Below, one piece after another: positions 16,329 to 24,954 of a DNA stretch of 64,000 nucleotides; the first letter of the stretch is position 1, and each line of letters starts with the position of its first letter. Both the position numbers and the translations under genes were made by a program. Origin of the DNA: Caballeronia arvi (GTDB lineage Bacteria > Pseudomonadota > Gammaproteobacteria > Burkholderiales > Burkholderiaceae); the NCBI RefSeq assembly GCF_001544695.2, contig NZ_FCOM02000043.1, positions 1 to 64,000 on the forward strand. The letters are read 5' to 3'. The notes under the pieces were generated by a model that saw only the letters and a list, made by a program, of their open reading frames with translations, made no database searches and had not been told where the DNA came from.

Positions 16329-18194
16329 ATGGCTTTACTGCAAATCTCAGAACCCGGCATGGCGCCGGCGCCGCACCAAAGGCGCGTGGCGGTCGGCATC
16401 GATCTCGGCACGACGAATTCGCTCGTCGCGGCCGTGCGCAACAGCGTGCCCGAAGCGCTGCCCGACGAAGACGGCCACGTGCTGCTGCCGTCGGTCGTGC
16501 GCTATCTGGAGAAGGGCGGACGGCGCATCGGCCGGACCGCGAAGGAAGAAGCGGTCGTCGATCCGCGCAACACGATCGTTTCGGTGAAGCGCTTCATGGG
16601 CCGTGGCAAGAGCGAAGTCGAGGGCGCGGAGAACGCGCCGTACGATTTCATCGATGCGCCCGGCATGGTGCAGATCCGCACCATCGACGGCGTAAAGAGT
16701 CCCGTCGAAGTGTCCGCGGAGATTCTCGCGACGCTGCGTTATCGCGCGGAAGACACCCTCGGCGAGGATCTCGTCGGCGCGGTGATTACAGTGCCCGCCT
16801 ATTTCGACGAAGCGCAACGTCAGGCGACGAAGGACGCGGCGAAGCTCGCCGGTCTGAACGTGCTGCGGCTCCTGAACGAACCGACCGCGGCGGCGATCGC
16901 CTACGGCCTCGATAACGGCGCCGAAGGTCTGTACGCCGTCTACGATCTGGGCGGCGGCACCTTCGATCTGTCGATCCTGAAGCTCACGAAGGGCGTCTTC
17001 GAAGTGCTCGCGGCGGGCGGCGATTCCGCGCTCGGCGGCGACGATTTCGATCACGCGCTGTATCGCCATGTCGTGGAGCAGGCGGGCGTCAAGATCGACA
17101 CGCCGGAAGACGTGCGTCTGATGCTCGATCGCGTGCGCACGGCGAAGGAAGCGCTGTCCTCCGCGCCCGAAACGCGCGTGCAGGCCACGCTCACGACGGG
17201 CGTCGAAATCGATGTTGCCGTGACCGAAGCGCAATTCGCCGCGCTGACCGAAGCGCTCGTCACGCGCACGCTCACGCCGACGAAGAAGGCGCTGCGTGAC
17301 GCGAAGGTTGCGCCCAAAGATATCAAGGGCGTCGTGCTGGTGGGCGGCGCGACTCGCATGCCGGTGATTCGCCGCGCGGTCGAGGGCTTTTTCGGCCAGC
17401 CGCCGCTCGTCAATCTCGATCCGGATCAGGTTGTCGCGCTCGGCGCGGCGGTTCAGGCCGATCTGCTCGCGGGCAACCGTCGCGGAGAAGGCGACGACTG
17501 GCTGCTGCTCGACGTGATTCCGCTGTCGCTCGGCGTCGAGACGATGGGCGGCCTCACCGAGAAGATCATCCCGCGCAATGCCACGATTCCGACGGCGCGC
17601 GCGCAGGATTTCACGACGTTCAAGGACGGCCAGACCGCGATGGCGATTCACATCGTCCAGGGCGAGCGCGAGCTGGTCTCCGACTGCCGTTCGCTCGCGC
17701 GCTTCGAGCTGCGCGGCATTCCGCCGATGGCGGCGGGCGCGGCGCGCATCCGTGTGACCTATCAGGTCGACGCGGACGGGCTGCTTTCCGTGTTCGCGCG
17801 CGAGCAGATCTCGGGCGTCGAGGCGTCGGTGGTCGTCAAGCCGTCGTACGGACTCGCGGACGACGAAGTCGCGCGCATGCTCGAAGAAAGCTTCAAGACG
17901 GCGGAAACCGACATGCGCGCGCGCATTGCGCGAGGCGCAGGTGGAAGCGGAGCGCGTCTCATCGAGGCGACGCATGCCGCGCTCGAAACCGATGGCGAAC
18001 TGCTCGACGACGACGAGCGCGCGCAGATCCAGACGCTCGTGGCCGAACTCGCGGCGATCGCGAACGGCGATTCGGTCGAAAAGATCGAAGACGCCACCAA
18101 GACGCTCGCCACCGGCACCGATGAATTCGCGGCGCGCCGCATGAACAAGAGCATTCGCCGCGCCCTTGCGGGCCGCAAGCTCGACGACGTCTAA
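16329..18194 (+). CDS. hscA: HscA, Hsp70-type chaperone for IscU
   Basis: 621 aa, a specialised DnaK homologue. The nucleotide-binding domain starts at GIDLGTTNSLVA (about 23-34). The second phosphate motif DLGGGTFDLSIL lies near 206-217, and the substrate-binding domain starts near residue 395. It recognises the LPPVK motif of IscU. It is the sixth gene of the isc operon. Confidence 0.95.
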   Translation: MALLQISEPGMAPAPHQRRVAVGIDLGTTNSLVAAVRNSVPEALPDEDGHVLLPSVVRYLEKGGRRIGRTAKEEAVVDPRNTIVSVKRFMGRGKSEVEGAENAPYDFIDAPGMVQIRTIDGVKSPVEVSAEILATLRYRAEDTLGEDLVGAVITVPAYFDEAQRQATKDAAKLAGLNVLRLLNEPTAAAIAYGLDNGAEGLYAVYDLGGGTFDLSILKLTKGVFEVLAAGGDSALGGDDFDHALYRHVVEQAGVKIDTPEDVRLMLDRVRTAKEALSSAPETRVQATLTTGVEIDVAVTEAQFAALTEALVTRTLTPTKKALRDAKVAPKDIKGVVLVGGATRMPVIRRAVEGFFGQPPLVNLDPDQVVALGAAVQADLLAGNRRGEGDDWLLLDVIPLSLGVETMGGLTEKIIPRNATIPTARAQDFTTFKDGQTAMAIHIVQGERELVSDCRSLARFELRGIPPMAAGAARIRVTYQVDADGLLSVFAREQISGVEASVVVKPSYGLADDEVARMLEESFKTAETDMRARIARGAGGSGARLIEATHAALETDGELLDDDERAQIQTLVAELAAIANGDSVEKIEDATKTLATGTDEFAARRMNKSIRRALAGRKLDDV

Positions 18195-18221
18195 ATCACC
18201 TCATTCGAGAATCACGAAAAC

Positions 18222-18563
18222 ATGCCTCAAATCGTTGTGCTGCCTCACGTGGAGTTGTGCCCGGACGGTGCGGTGATCGACGCCGACCTCGGGAAGAGCA
18301 TCTGCGACAACCTGCTGGACCACGGCATCGAGATCGAGCACGCCTGCGAGAAATCGTGCGCGTGCACGACGTGTCACGTCATCATCCGGGAAGGCTTCAA
18401 CGCGCTCGAGCCGTCCGAAGAGGACGAGGACGATCTGCTCGACAGAGCGTGGGGTCTCGAACCGACATCGCGGTTATCATGTCAGGCAATGGTGCCTGCC
18501 GACGAGGATCTGGTGGTCGAGATCCCGCGGTACTCCATCAATCACGCCAAAGAAAATCACTGA
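18222..18563 (+). CDS. fdx: ISC-type [2Fe-2S] ferredoxin
   Basis: 113 aa, an adrenodoxin-like ferredoxin that supplies electrons for Fe-S assembly. Ligands C42, C48, C51 and C87 (CEKSCACTTC...SCQ) have the same numbering as Escherichia coli Fdx, and the extra C46 of that protein is also present. It follows hscA by 27 nt and precedes iscX by 14 nt. Confidence 0.94.
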   Translation: MPQIVVLPHVELCPDGAVIDADLGKSICDNLLDHGIEIEHACEKSCACTTCHVIIREGFNALEPSEEDEDDLLDRAWGLEPTSRLSCQAMVPADEDLVVEIPRYSINHAKENH

Positions 18564-18577
18564 CAGGAGGCTCGCCC

Positions 18578-18775
18578 ATGAAGTGGACGGATACTCAAGA
18601 TATCGCGATGGCACTCACCGACGCGCATCAGGATATCGATCCCCAATATGTGCGTTTCACTGACCTGCATCGCTGGATCACGGAACTGGACGGCTTCGAT
18701 GACGATCCGGAAAAGTCCAACGAGAAGATTCTCGAGGCGATCCAGGCGGCCTGGATCGAGGACGCGGACTATTGA
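18578..18775 (+). CDS. iscX: IscX, small acidic isc-operon protein
   Basis: 65 aa, the usual size. It starts MKWTDTQDIAMAL and contains the conserved acidic stretch LDGFDDDPEKSNEKILEAI. IscX binds IscS and modulates desulfurase activity and iron access. GACAGGAGG ribosome binding site. It is the last gene of the isc operon, closed by a strong terminator. Confidence 0.93.
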   Translation: MKWTDTQDIAMALTDAHQDIDPQYVRFTDLHRWITELDGFDDDPEKSNEKILEAIQAAWIEDADY

Positions 18776-18808
18776 TCCGTCGATCGCGGATTTTCAGCGC
18801 CTGCTCAG

Positions 18809-18839
18809 AAACGGCGGCTTCGCAAGAAGCCGCCGTTTT
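18809..18839 (+). terminator. Rho-independent terminator of the isc operon
   Basis: AAACGGCGGCTT-CGCAAG-AAGCCGCCGTTTT forms a 10-bp or longer stem ending in a T-run, 34 nt after iscX. Confidence 0.9.
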
Positions 18840-19122
18840 GCTTTTGGCGCGCCTCCGTCGTCTCCAGAACGCCTGCGTTCTTCTGACACTTCCAATTTGA
18901 CGAAACTTGACGCCCTGAGCGTTGTTGTCGAAGTGTCCCGCACTTAGAATCGCGACCGCTGCAACTTGGCAAGAAAGTGCCAGGCATTCATTCGTTGCGC
19001 GATAGCCGACCCGGCTCCGCAACACAATTTTGCATTGCAAATCAATCTCGCGTTCGCGATCGGGCGACGTGAGGCCGAGTCGCGCGCAGACGGCCTTCGG
19101 GCGATCACTTGAGGAGAAATTC
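18840..19122 (+). promoter_or_regulatory. Gap before the molybdenum hydroxylase operon, with a putative promoter
   Basis: No gene is visible between the isc terminator and 19123. A plausible promoter is TTGTTG (18922-18927), a 17-bp spacer and TAGAAT (18945-18950). A GAGGAG ribosome binding site lies at 19111-19116. No clear operator dyad was found. Confidence 0.4.
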
Positions 19123-21939
19123 ATGGGGAAACCCGGCCTGTCCCGGCGCGGCTTTCTGAAAGCGGGCGCGCTCGCTGGCGTTTCGGTGTTCGTCGCGCCG
19201 CTCGGCAGCCGTGCGTTCGCCGCGTTGTTCGAAGAGAAGATTCTGACGCCCGTTCAATGGGATGCGAAGAACGGCGACGCGCGATTCCGCATCGACGGCA
19301 TCGCGAAAGTGACGGGCGCAAAGGTGTTCGCGCGCGACATCCGCGCATCCGACATGCCGCATTGGCCGAAGGAGCAGTCGCACGCGCTGATCCTGCGTAC
19401 GACGCTCGCGGACCGCATCTACGAAGGCTTCGATCTGTCCGTGCTCGATGCGGCCGGCCTCGCGCCGGATCGCATCGTCACCGCCGATGTCCTCGCGCGC
19501 GACCAACTCGCGTTCCCGGCCTTCTACGGCGACGACATGCTGCTGCCCACGGGCAAGACGCCCGCGTATCTCGGGCAGGCCGTCGCGATGCTGATCTACC
19601 ACGACTTCGCGCGTTTTCGCTTTGCGAAGGAAAAGCTCCAGTTCCGCGATGGCGTGATCCGCTACGGCGCGACGACCGGACCGCTCGAGCGCGATCCGTG
19701 GGCTGCGTTCCGCTTCGTGCGCGTCGGCGGCAAGACGCCTTATGACGACGACACGTTCTCGAGTCTCAAGGACACGCCGCTCTTCCCGCACATGATGAAA
19801 AAGCGCGAGCCGGTCTGGGCCGATGCTGACGAGCACGGCAAGCTCGACGCGCAGGGCGCGTTTCACGCACAGCAGATCGCGGATGCGCTCGAACGGCCAT
19901 CGGAAGACTGGCTCGTCGTCGATCGCCGCTATCGCACGCAATCCGTCGATACGGCCGCGCTCGAGCCGGACAACGCGAACTGCTGGTACGACGCGGCGAC
20001 GCAATCGCTGCACATGGTCGTCCCGACGCAGGGACCGAGCGAAGTGACGCAGAGCGTCATCGAGATGACGTCGAAGTCGCATTTCCCGGTGAAGAAGCTG
20101 TTCCTGCATCCGTGCTACACGGTCGGCTACGGCTCGAAGGACCACTACAACATGCCGTACTACGGCCTCGTCGCGGCGATGTACGGCGACGGCCGCCCGG
20201 TGCGGCTCGCCAACGACCGCTTCGAGCAGTTTCAGACGTCGATCAAGCGTCACGCGTTCGACATGCGCTATCGCATGGCGATCGACAAGAAGAGCGGCCT
20301 GATTCGTGCGTTCAAGGGCGATTTCGAGGCGAACGGCGGCGGCCGCTGCAACTTCTCGCCCTCGGTCGCGATGGTCGGCGCCACCGCGGCGCAATCGATC
20401 TATTACATTCCGCAGAGCGATCTGACTGCGGTCGCGACGGCCTCGCGCGCGGTCGACGCCGGCTCTGCGCGCGGCTACGGCACGCTGCAAAGCATGGCCG
20501 CCACCGAAATGATGATCGACGATATCGCGGAGCAGCTCGACATCGATCCGATCGAACTTCGGCTGAAGAACGTGTTCCGCACCGGCATGAAGAACACGCA
20601 AGGCGCGATTCCCGCCGGCGTGCTGCGCGCCGAGGAAGTGCTGAAGAAGGCGCAGATTCATCCGTTGTGGACGGAGCGTGCGAAGCGCAAGGCCGAGTAC
20701 GAGGCCGCGCATCCTGGCAAGCGTCATGGCGTGGGTTTCTCGTGCACGCAAAAGGATTTCGGCACGGGCGCGGAGAGCGCGTTCGCCAGGGTCGAATTCG
20801 GCGCGGACGGCCGCATCTCGCTGTTCCATTCGGGCGCGGAAATCGGTACGGGTTCATCGACGTCGCAGGCGCTCGCGGTCGCGAAGTGGCTGGGCAAGCC
20901 AGCCGTCGACGTCCACATGGCGATCACCGACTGGTCCGATCTGCCGGTCGTATCGAGCGGCGATCCGTACATCATGTCGCAGGCGGAGCAGGATCGTCTG
21001 AGCGCGAATCCGCGCTGGTCGCCGGCCTACGCATCGCCCGCCAGCGCGACGAACTCGGCTTACTACTACACGCACGCCACGCGTGAAGCGGCGCGCGTCG
21101 TATTCCGCCAGGGCCTCTGGCCGGCCGCGATGGCGATCTGGGGGCAGGGCATCGGCGGTGGTCAGGCCACGTCGTTCGTCGTGCGCATCGAGGATGCGCG
21201 CTGGATCGACGGCACGCTCTCCGCCGGCGGCATGGCGCCGCTGCCCTTCGAACAGCTCGCGAAAAAGGCGCACGAGCTCGGCCTCGTCACCGGTGCGACG
21301 GTGCACACGTTCAACCGCTGGCAGTGGAGCGAGGCGCTGTTCGATATCGCCGGCAGCGCGGAGCGTCTGCCGATCGACGGTCTTTCGGTACGACTGGACG
21401 CAGGCAAGAACGGAAAGGTCACGTCGAACGGCTACACGGTGCTCGATCGCAAAAAGGTGTTCATCGCGCCGGTGAGCCGCAACAATGCGGCCGTCACGTA
21501 CTACAGCGCGCTGGGCACGCTCGTCGAACTCGCCATCGACGAAGCGAGCGGCAAGGTCGAACTGCTTTCGCATCACTCGATCTTCGAGTGCGGCAATCAG
21601 CTCTCGCCCGCGCTCGTGTCGGGTCAGGTGCAGGGCGGCATCGCGATGGGCATCGGTCACGCGCTGCATGAGTATCTGCCGCTCTACGAAGACGGCCCGG
21701 GCAACGGAACGTGGAACTTCAACCGCTATCACCTGCCGCTCGCGAGCGACGTCGCGGTGTGGGCGCAGACCAGCGAAGTCCTGCCGCCGCTCACCGAAAC
21801 CGATCCGCCGAAGGGCATCGCCGAAGTGGTGATGATTCCCGTCGTCGGGGCCATCGTCAACGCGATCGCGCATGCGATCGGCCATCGCTTCACCGATCTG
21901 CCGGTGACGCCGAAAAACATTCAGGAGGTGCTCGCATGA
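19123..21939 (+). CDS. Molybdenum-hydroxylase large subunit, Tat-exported
   Basis: 938 aa. It belongs to the xanthine dehydrogenase/isoquinoline 1-oxidoreductase (IorB-like) molybdopterin subunit family. A twin-arginine signal SRRGFLKAGALAG (7-19) shows export to the periplasm. The a/b hammerhead-like segment begins DGIAKVTGAKVFARDI. Mo-domain motifs include QGPSEVTQ, ARGYGTLQS and a C-terminal KGIAEVVMIPVVGAI, whose Glu is the likely catalytic base. I chose ATG 19123 with GAGGAG 6 nt upstream. The next gene, encoding the [2Fe-2S] subunit, overlaps by 4 nt. Substrate not determinable; aldehydes or N-heterocycles are known for the family. Confidence 0.83.
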   Translation: MGKPGLSRRGFLKAGALAGVSVFVAPLGSRAFAALFEEKILTPVQWDAKNGDARFRIDGIAKVTGAKVFARDIRASDMPHWPKEQSHALILRTTLADRIYEGFDLSVLDAAGLAPDRIVTADVLARDQLAFPAFYGDDMLLPTGKTPAYLGQAVAMLIYHDFARFRFAKEKLQFRDGVIRYGATTGPLERDPWAAFRFVRVGGKTPYDDDTFSSLKDTPLFPHMMKKREPVWADADEHGKLDAQGAFHAQQIADALERPSEDWLVVDRRYRTQSVDTAALEPDNANCWYDAATQSLHMVVPTQGPSEVTQSVIEMTSKSHFPVKKLFLHPCYTVGYGSKDHYNMPYYGLVAAMYGDGRPVRLANDRFEQFQTSIKRHAFDMRYRMAIDKKSGLIRAFKGDFEANGGGRCNFSPSVAMVGATAAQSIYYIPQSDLTAVATASRAVDAGSARGYGTLQSMAATEMMIDDIAEQLDIDPIELRLKNVFRTGMKNTQGAIPAGVLRAEEVLKKAQIHPLWTERAKRKAEYEAAHPGKRHGVGFSCTQKDFGTGAESAFARVEFGADGRISLFHSGAEIGTGSSTSQALAVAKWLGKPAVDVHMAITDWSDLPVVSSGDPYIMSQAEQDRLSANPRWSPAYASPASATNSAYYYTHATREAARVVFRQGLWPAAMAIWGQGIGGGQATSFVVRIEDARWIDGTLSAGGMAPLPFEQLAKKAHELGLVTGATVHTFNRWQWSEALFDIAGSAERLPIDGLSVRLDAGKNGKVTSNGYTVLDRKKVFIAPVSRNNAAVTYYSALGTLVELAIDEASGKVELLSHHSIFECGNQLSPALVSGQVQGGIAMGIGHALHEYLPLYEDGPGNGTWNFNRYHLPLASDVAVWAQTSEVLPPLTETDPPKGIAEVVMIPVVGAIVNAIAHAIGHRFTDLPVTPKNIQEVLA

Positions 21940-22508
21940 CGGCCACCCAATCCGCCGCGGGCATCGAATCGCGCGCGCTCTCGATGACGATCAACGGCGC
22001 GAAGATCGGGCCGATGCAGGTGCCCGCCGGTCTGCCGATGATCGATTTTCTGCACGAATATCTCGGGCTCACCGGCTCGCGTCTCGGCTGCGGGCAGGGC
22101 ATCTGCCACGCGTGCGTCGTGATCGTCGACAAACCCGACGGCACGAGCGAGGAAGTGCGCACGTGCATCAACGGCGCGCATGTCTTCGACGGCAAGACCG
22201 TACGCACCGTCGAAGGCCATGCGAAGCGCAACGAGCAGGGCGAGGTCGTCGAAATGTCACCGGTGCAGCAGAAGTTTCTGGAGCACTTCAGCTTCCAGTG
22301 TGGCTATTGCACGCCGGGTTTCGTCAACGCGACGACGGTGCTGATCGAAAAGCTGAAGCGCGATCCGATCACGAAGGACCGGATCGAGGCGACGATCATG
22401 GACGCGCTCAACGAGCACATCTGCCGCTGCACGGGCTATGTGCGCTACTACGAAGCGGTGAAGGATCTCGTGCTCGCCACGCCCGGACTCGTGAAGGACG
22501 CGGCATGA
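21936..22508 (+). CDS. Molybdenum-hydroxylase [2Fe-2S] subunit
   Basis: 190 aa. The N-terminal plant-type cluster has C52, C57, C60 and C77; the C-terminal all-helical cluster has C122, C125, C163 and C165 (QCGYC...CRC). There is no signal peptide, so it must be co-exported with the Tat-tagged large subunit. It overlaps both neighbours by 4 nt (ATGA), a tightly coupled operon. It passes electrons from the Mo centre to the cytochrome c subunit, since no FAD subunit is present. Confidence 0.88.
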   Translation: MTATQSAAGIESRALSMTINGAKIGPMQVPAGLPMIDFLHEYLGLTGSRLGCGQGICHACVVIVDKPDGTSEEVRTCINGAHVFDGKTVRTVEGHAKRNEQGEVVEMSPVQQKFLEHFSFQCGYCTPGFVNATTVLIEKLKRDPITKDRIEATIMDALNEHICRCTGYVRYYEAVKDLVLATPGLVKDAA

Positions 22509-23740
22509 CGAGATCGATCCTGAAGCACTTCCTTGCGCCGCTCGCCGCCGTGTCCTTCGCGCTTGCCGGTTGCGGCGGGCACAACGACGCCGCGACATCG
22601 CCGAAGAACTCGCCCGAACAGATCACGCGCGGCCGTTACCTCGCCCAGGCCGCCGATTGCGCCGCGTGCCATACCGCGCAAAACGGGGCGCCGTTCGCGG
22701 GCGGCGTGAAGCTCGAATCGCAGTTCGGCACGTTCTATGGCACCAACATCACGCCTGATCCGAAACACGGCATCGGCACGTGGAGCGCCGATGATTTGTA
22801 CGGCGCGCTGCACGATGGCGTGGCGCCGAAGCACAAGCTGTATCCGGCGATGCCCTATACCTCGTACCGGCAGATGTCGCGCGAGGACAGCGACGCGATC
22901 TACGCCTATCTGATGGCGCAAAAGCCCGCGCCGGCGCCGAACGTCGCAGCCGATCTGAAGTTTCCGTACAACGTGCGCTTCGCCGTGCGTTTCTGGGACA
23001 TGCTGTTCCTGAAAGACGCGCTGCCGGATGCATCGTCGGGACAATCCGCCGACTGGACGCGCGGGCGCTATCTCGCCAACGCTCTGGGTCATTGCGCGGA
23101 ATGCCATACACCGCGCGGCGCGTTCGGCCAGATGCAGGACGCGAAGACCTTGCAGGGCGGCGAACTCGGCCGTATCGGCGCGCCGGACATCACGCCCGCC
23201 GCGCTGGCCGCGCGCGGCTGGACGGGCGCGGACCTGCAGGCGTTTTTCGCTACGGGCTTCGCGAAACAGGGCTCCGCGTTCGGCGAGATGCATCCCGTGG
23301 TCTATCTGAGCACGCAGCATCTGAGCGAAAACGACTCGCGCGCGCTCGCGACGTATCTGCTCGGCGACGCGCCGCCCAAACCCGCGCCGCTCGTCGCCGC
23401 AAAGGTCGACGATCCCACGCAACTCGCGGCGGGCCGCAGTCTTTACCTCGATTCCTGCGCCGGCTGTCATGGCTTCGATGGTCAGGGCAAGCCGCACGTC
23501 GCGGTCGCGATGGACGGTAACTCGACCTTGCGCCAGGCGGATCCGCGCAACCTGATCGTGTCGATGCTCGACGGCATCGAGGCGCAGCGGTTCCCGGGTC
23601 TCGAGAACATGCAGCACATGCCGGGCTTCGCGGGCACCTACACCGACGAACAGATCGCGCAGCTTGCGAACTATCTGCGCGCGACGTGGGGCGGTCAGCC
23701 CGCCGACATAAGCGCCGACAAGGTGAAGTCGCTGCGCTAA
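22505..23740 (+). CDS. Tri-heme cytochrome c lipoprotein subunit
   Basis: 411 aa. A signal peptide ends in the lipobox ALAGC, with C23 as lipid anchor. Three heme-c motifs CxxCH are at C52 (CAACH), C197 (CAECH) and C318 (CAGCH). The architecture matches the cytochrome subunit of membrane-bound alcohol, aldehyde and gluconate dehydrogenases, feeding electrons to ubiquinone or an oxidase. It completes a Mo/2[2Fe-2S]/3-heme chain with the two preceding genes. It is followed by a 26-bp palindromic terminator. Confidence 0.88.
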   Translation: MTRSILKHFLAPLAAVSFALAGCGGHNDAATSPKNSPEQITRGRYLAQAADCAACHTAQNGAPFAGGVKLESQFGTFYGTNITPDPKHGIGTWSADDLYGALHDGVAPKHKLYPAMPYTSYRQMSREDSDAIYAYLMAQKPAPAPNVAADLKFPYNVRFAVRFWDMLFLKDALPDASSGQSADWTRGRYLANALGHCAECHTPRGAFGQMQDAKTLQGGELGRIGAPDITPAALAARGWTGADLQAFFATGFAKQGSAFGEMHPVVYLSTQHLSENDSRALATYLLGDAPPKPAPLVAAKVDDPTQLAAGRSLYLDSCAGCHGFDGQGKPHVAVAMDGNSTLRQADPRNLIVSMLDGIEAQRFPGLENMQHMPGFAGTYTDEQIAQLANYLRATWGGQPADISADKVKSLR

Positions 23741-23746
23741 AACGAT

Positions 23747-23772
23747 CGAGGCCACGCAATTGCGTGGCCTCG
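23747..23772. terminator. 26-bp perfect palindrome, terminator between convergent genes
   Basis: CGAGGCCACG-CAATTG-CGTGGCCTCG is fully palindromic. It lies between the stop codons of the cytochrome gene (plus) and the patatin gene (minus). No long T-run follows on either side, so termination strength is uncertain. Confidence 0.65.
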
Positions 23773-23795
23773 TCGCTTTCAAAGCAGCAAATGGA

Positions 23796-24737
23796 TCAGA
23801 CCCGTGCGCCGCTTTCCGCCAGTTGACGTTGCAGCGTCGGCCACATCTTCGCGACCGCTTCCTCGCCCGCAAGAATCGATGCGTTGCGCTGACTGAAGTC
23901 GCTGCTGCTCATCGCGGCGAGATTCGGGCGGATCACCGCGTTCGCGTACTTGTCGAGCTCGTAGGCCTTGATCGTCTGACCCATGATCGTGAAGGTCTGC
24001 ATCAGCACATCGAAGGAGCTGGACGTGAGCCCGCTTTCCGGACGCGCGGAGATATCGACCGCGATCACGAAGTCGGCGCCCATCTTGTGCGCGAATGCCG
24101 CCGGCACCGGACTCACGAGACCACCGTCGACATATTCGCGGCCGCCGATCTTCACCGGCTCGAAGATCGACGGCACACTGCACGACGCGCGCACCGCGAC
24201 GCCCGTGTTGCCGCGCTGAAAGAGAATCGGCTGGCCGCTTTTCAGATCGGTGGCGACGATGCCGAGCGGTTTCGCCATCTTCTCGATCGGACGGTTGTCG
24301 AGCGTCTTGTTCAGGTAGTTTTGAAGCGCCACGCCCTGCAGAATCCCGCGCGCGCGAAAGGGCATCGCCCAGTCGCTGATCGATGCTTCATCCATCGTCA
24401 AAGCCAGCTTGTTGATCGCGATGCCGTTCATCCCCGACGCGTACAGCGCCGCGATGACCGAGCCCGCGCTCGTGCCCGCGACGAGATCGACCTGCACGTT
24501 GCGCGCCTCCAGCGCCTTGATCACGCCGATATGCGCGAAGCCACGCGCGGCGCCGCCGCCGAGCGCGAGCCCGATGCGCGGCGGACGCTGCGGTTCGGTC
24601 TTCGGCGGCGCGGCCGGCGTGCCTGATGCGGTGTCGCCCGAGATGCCCCCGCGCGTGGTGGTGCAGGCGGCGAGAACGGACGATGCGGCCGCGAGCGAAA
24701 ACGCGCGGCGCGAAAGACGGGGTGACGATGAACTCAA
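23796..24737 (-). CDS. Patatin-like phospholipase lipoprotein (RssA-like)
   Basis: 313 aa. The N-terminus LSRRAFSLAAASSVLAAC combines a twin-arginine-like SRRAF with a lipobox LAAC (C25), suggesting a lipoprotein possibly exported by Tat. The patatin domain has GGGAARGFAHIG (60-71), the nucleophile elbow GTSAG with Ser90, and DGG near residue 210. It is unrelated in detail to the cytosolic patatin gene at 11033. Divergent from gltX. Confidence 0.84.
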   Translation of the reverse strand: MSSSSPRLSRRAFSLAAASSVLAACTTTRGGISGDTASGTPAAPPKTEPQRPPRIGLALGGGAARGFAHIGVIKALEARNVQVDLVAGTSAGSVIAALYASGMNGIAINKLALTMDEASISDWAMPFRARGILQGVALQNYLNKTLDNRPIEKMAKPLGIVATDLKSGQPILFQRGNTGVAVRASCSVPSIFEPVKIGGREYVDGGLVSPVPAAFAHKMGADFVIAVDISARPESGLTSSSFDVLMQTFTIMGQTIKAYELDKYANAVIRPNLAAMSSSDFSQRNASILAGEEAVAKMWPTLQRQLAESGARV

Positions 24738-24850
24738 GATGTGCTCCGGCGATGCAGCGGACCCGGTCGGCCTGTCCGTGCGGGCTTTGCAGGCGGGCGT
24801 CCCGGGAGATCGGGAAAAGCGCGCACATCATAAAACAAAAGGCGACCCGG

Positions 24851-24878
24851 CCGACACAAAGCGGGCGGCGAGTATAAT
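24851..24878 (+). promoter_or_regulatory. Putative gltX promoter
   Basis: CCGACA (24851-24856), a 16-bp spacer and a consensus TATAAT (24873-24878) lie about 75 bp upstream of gltX. Confidence 0.55.
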
Positions 24879-24954
24879 TTCGTCTCATTTTGAGCGGATT
24901 TCGAGCGCGATTCGAGCAAGACAGCGCGCGCCGCCCTCCATCGAGCAAACAGCA

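Noticed and set aside
19030..19122. 31-residue N-terminal extension of the molybdenum-hydroxylase large subunit
   Set aside because: It would bury the Tat signal inside the protein; ATG 19123 has a proper ribosome binding site.
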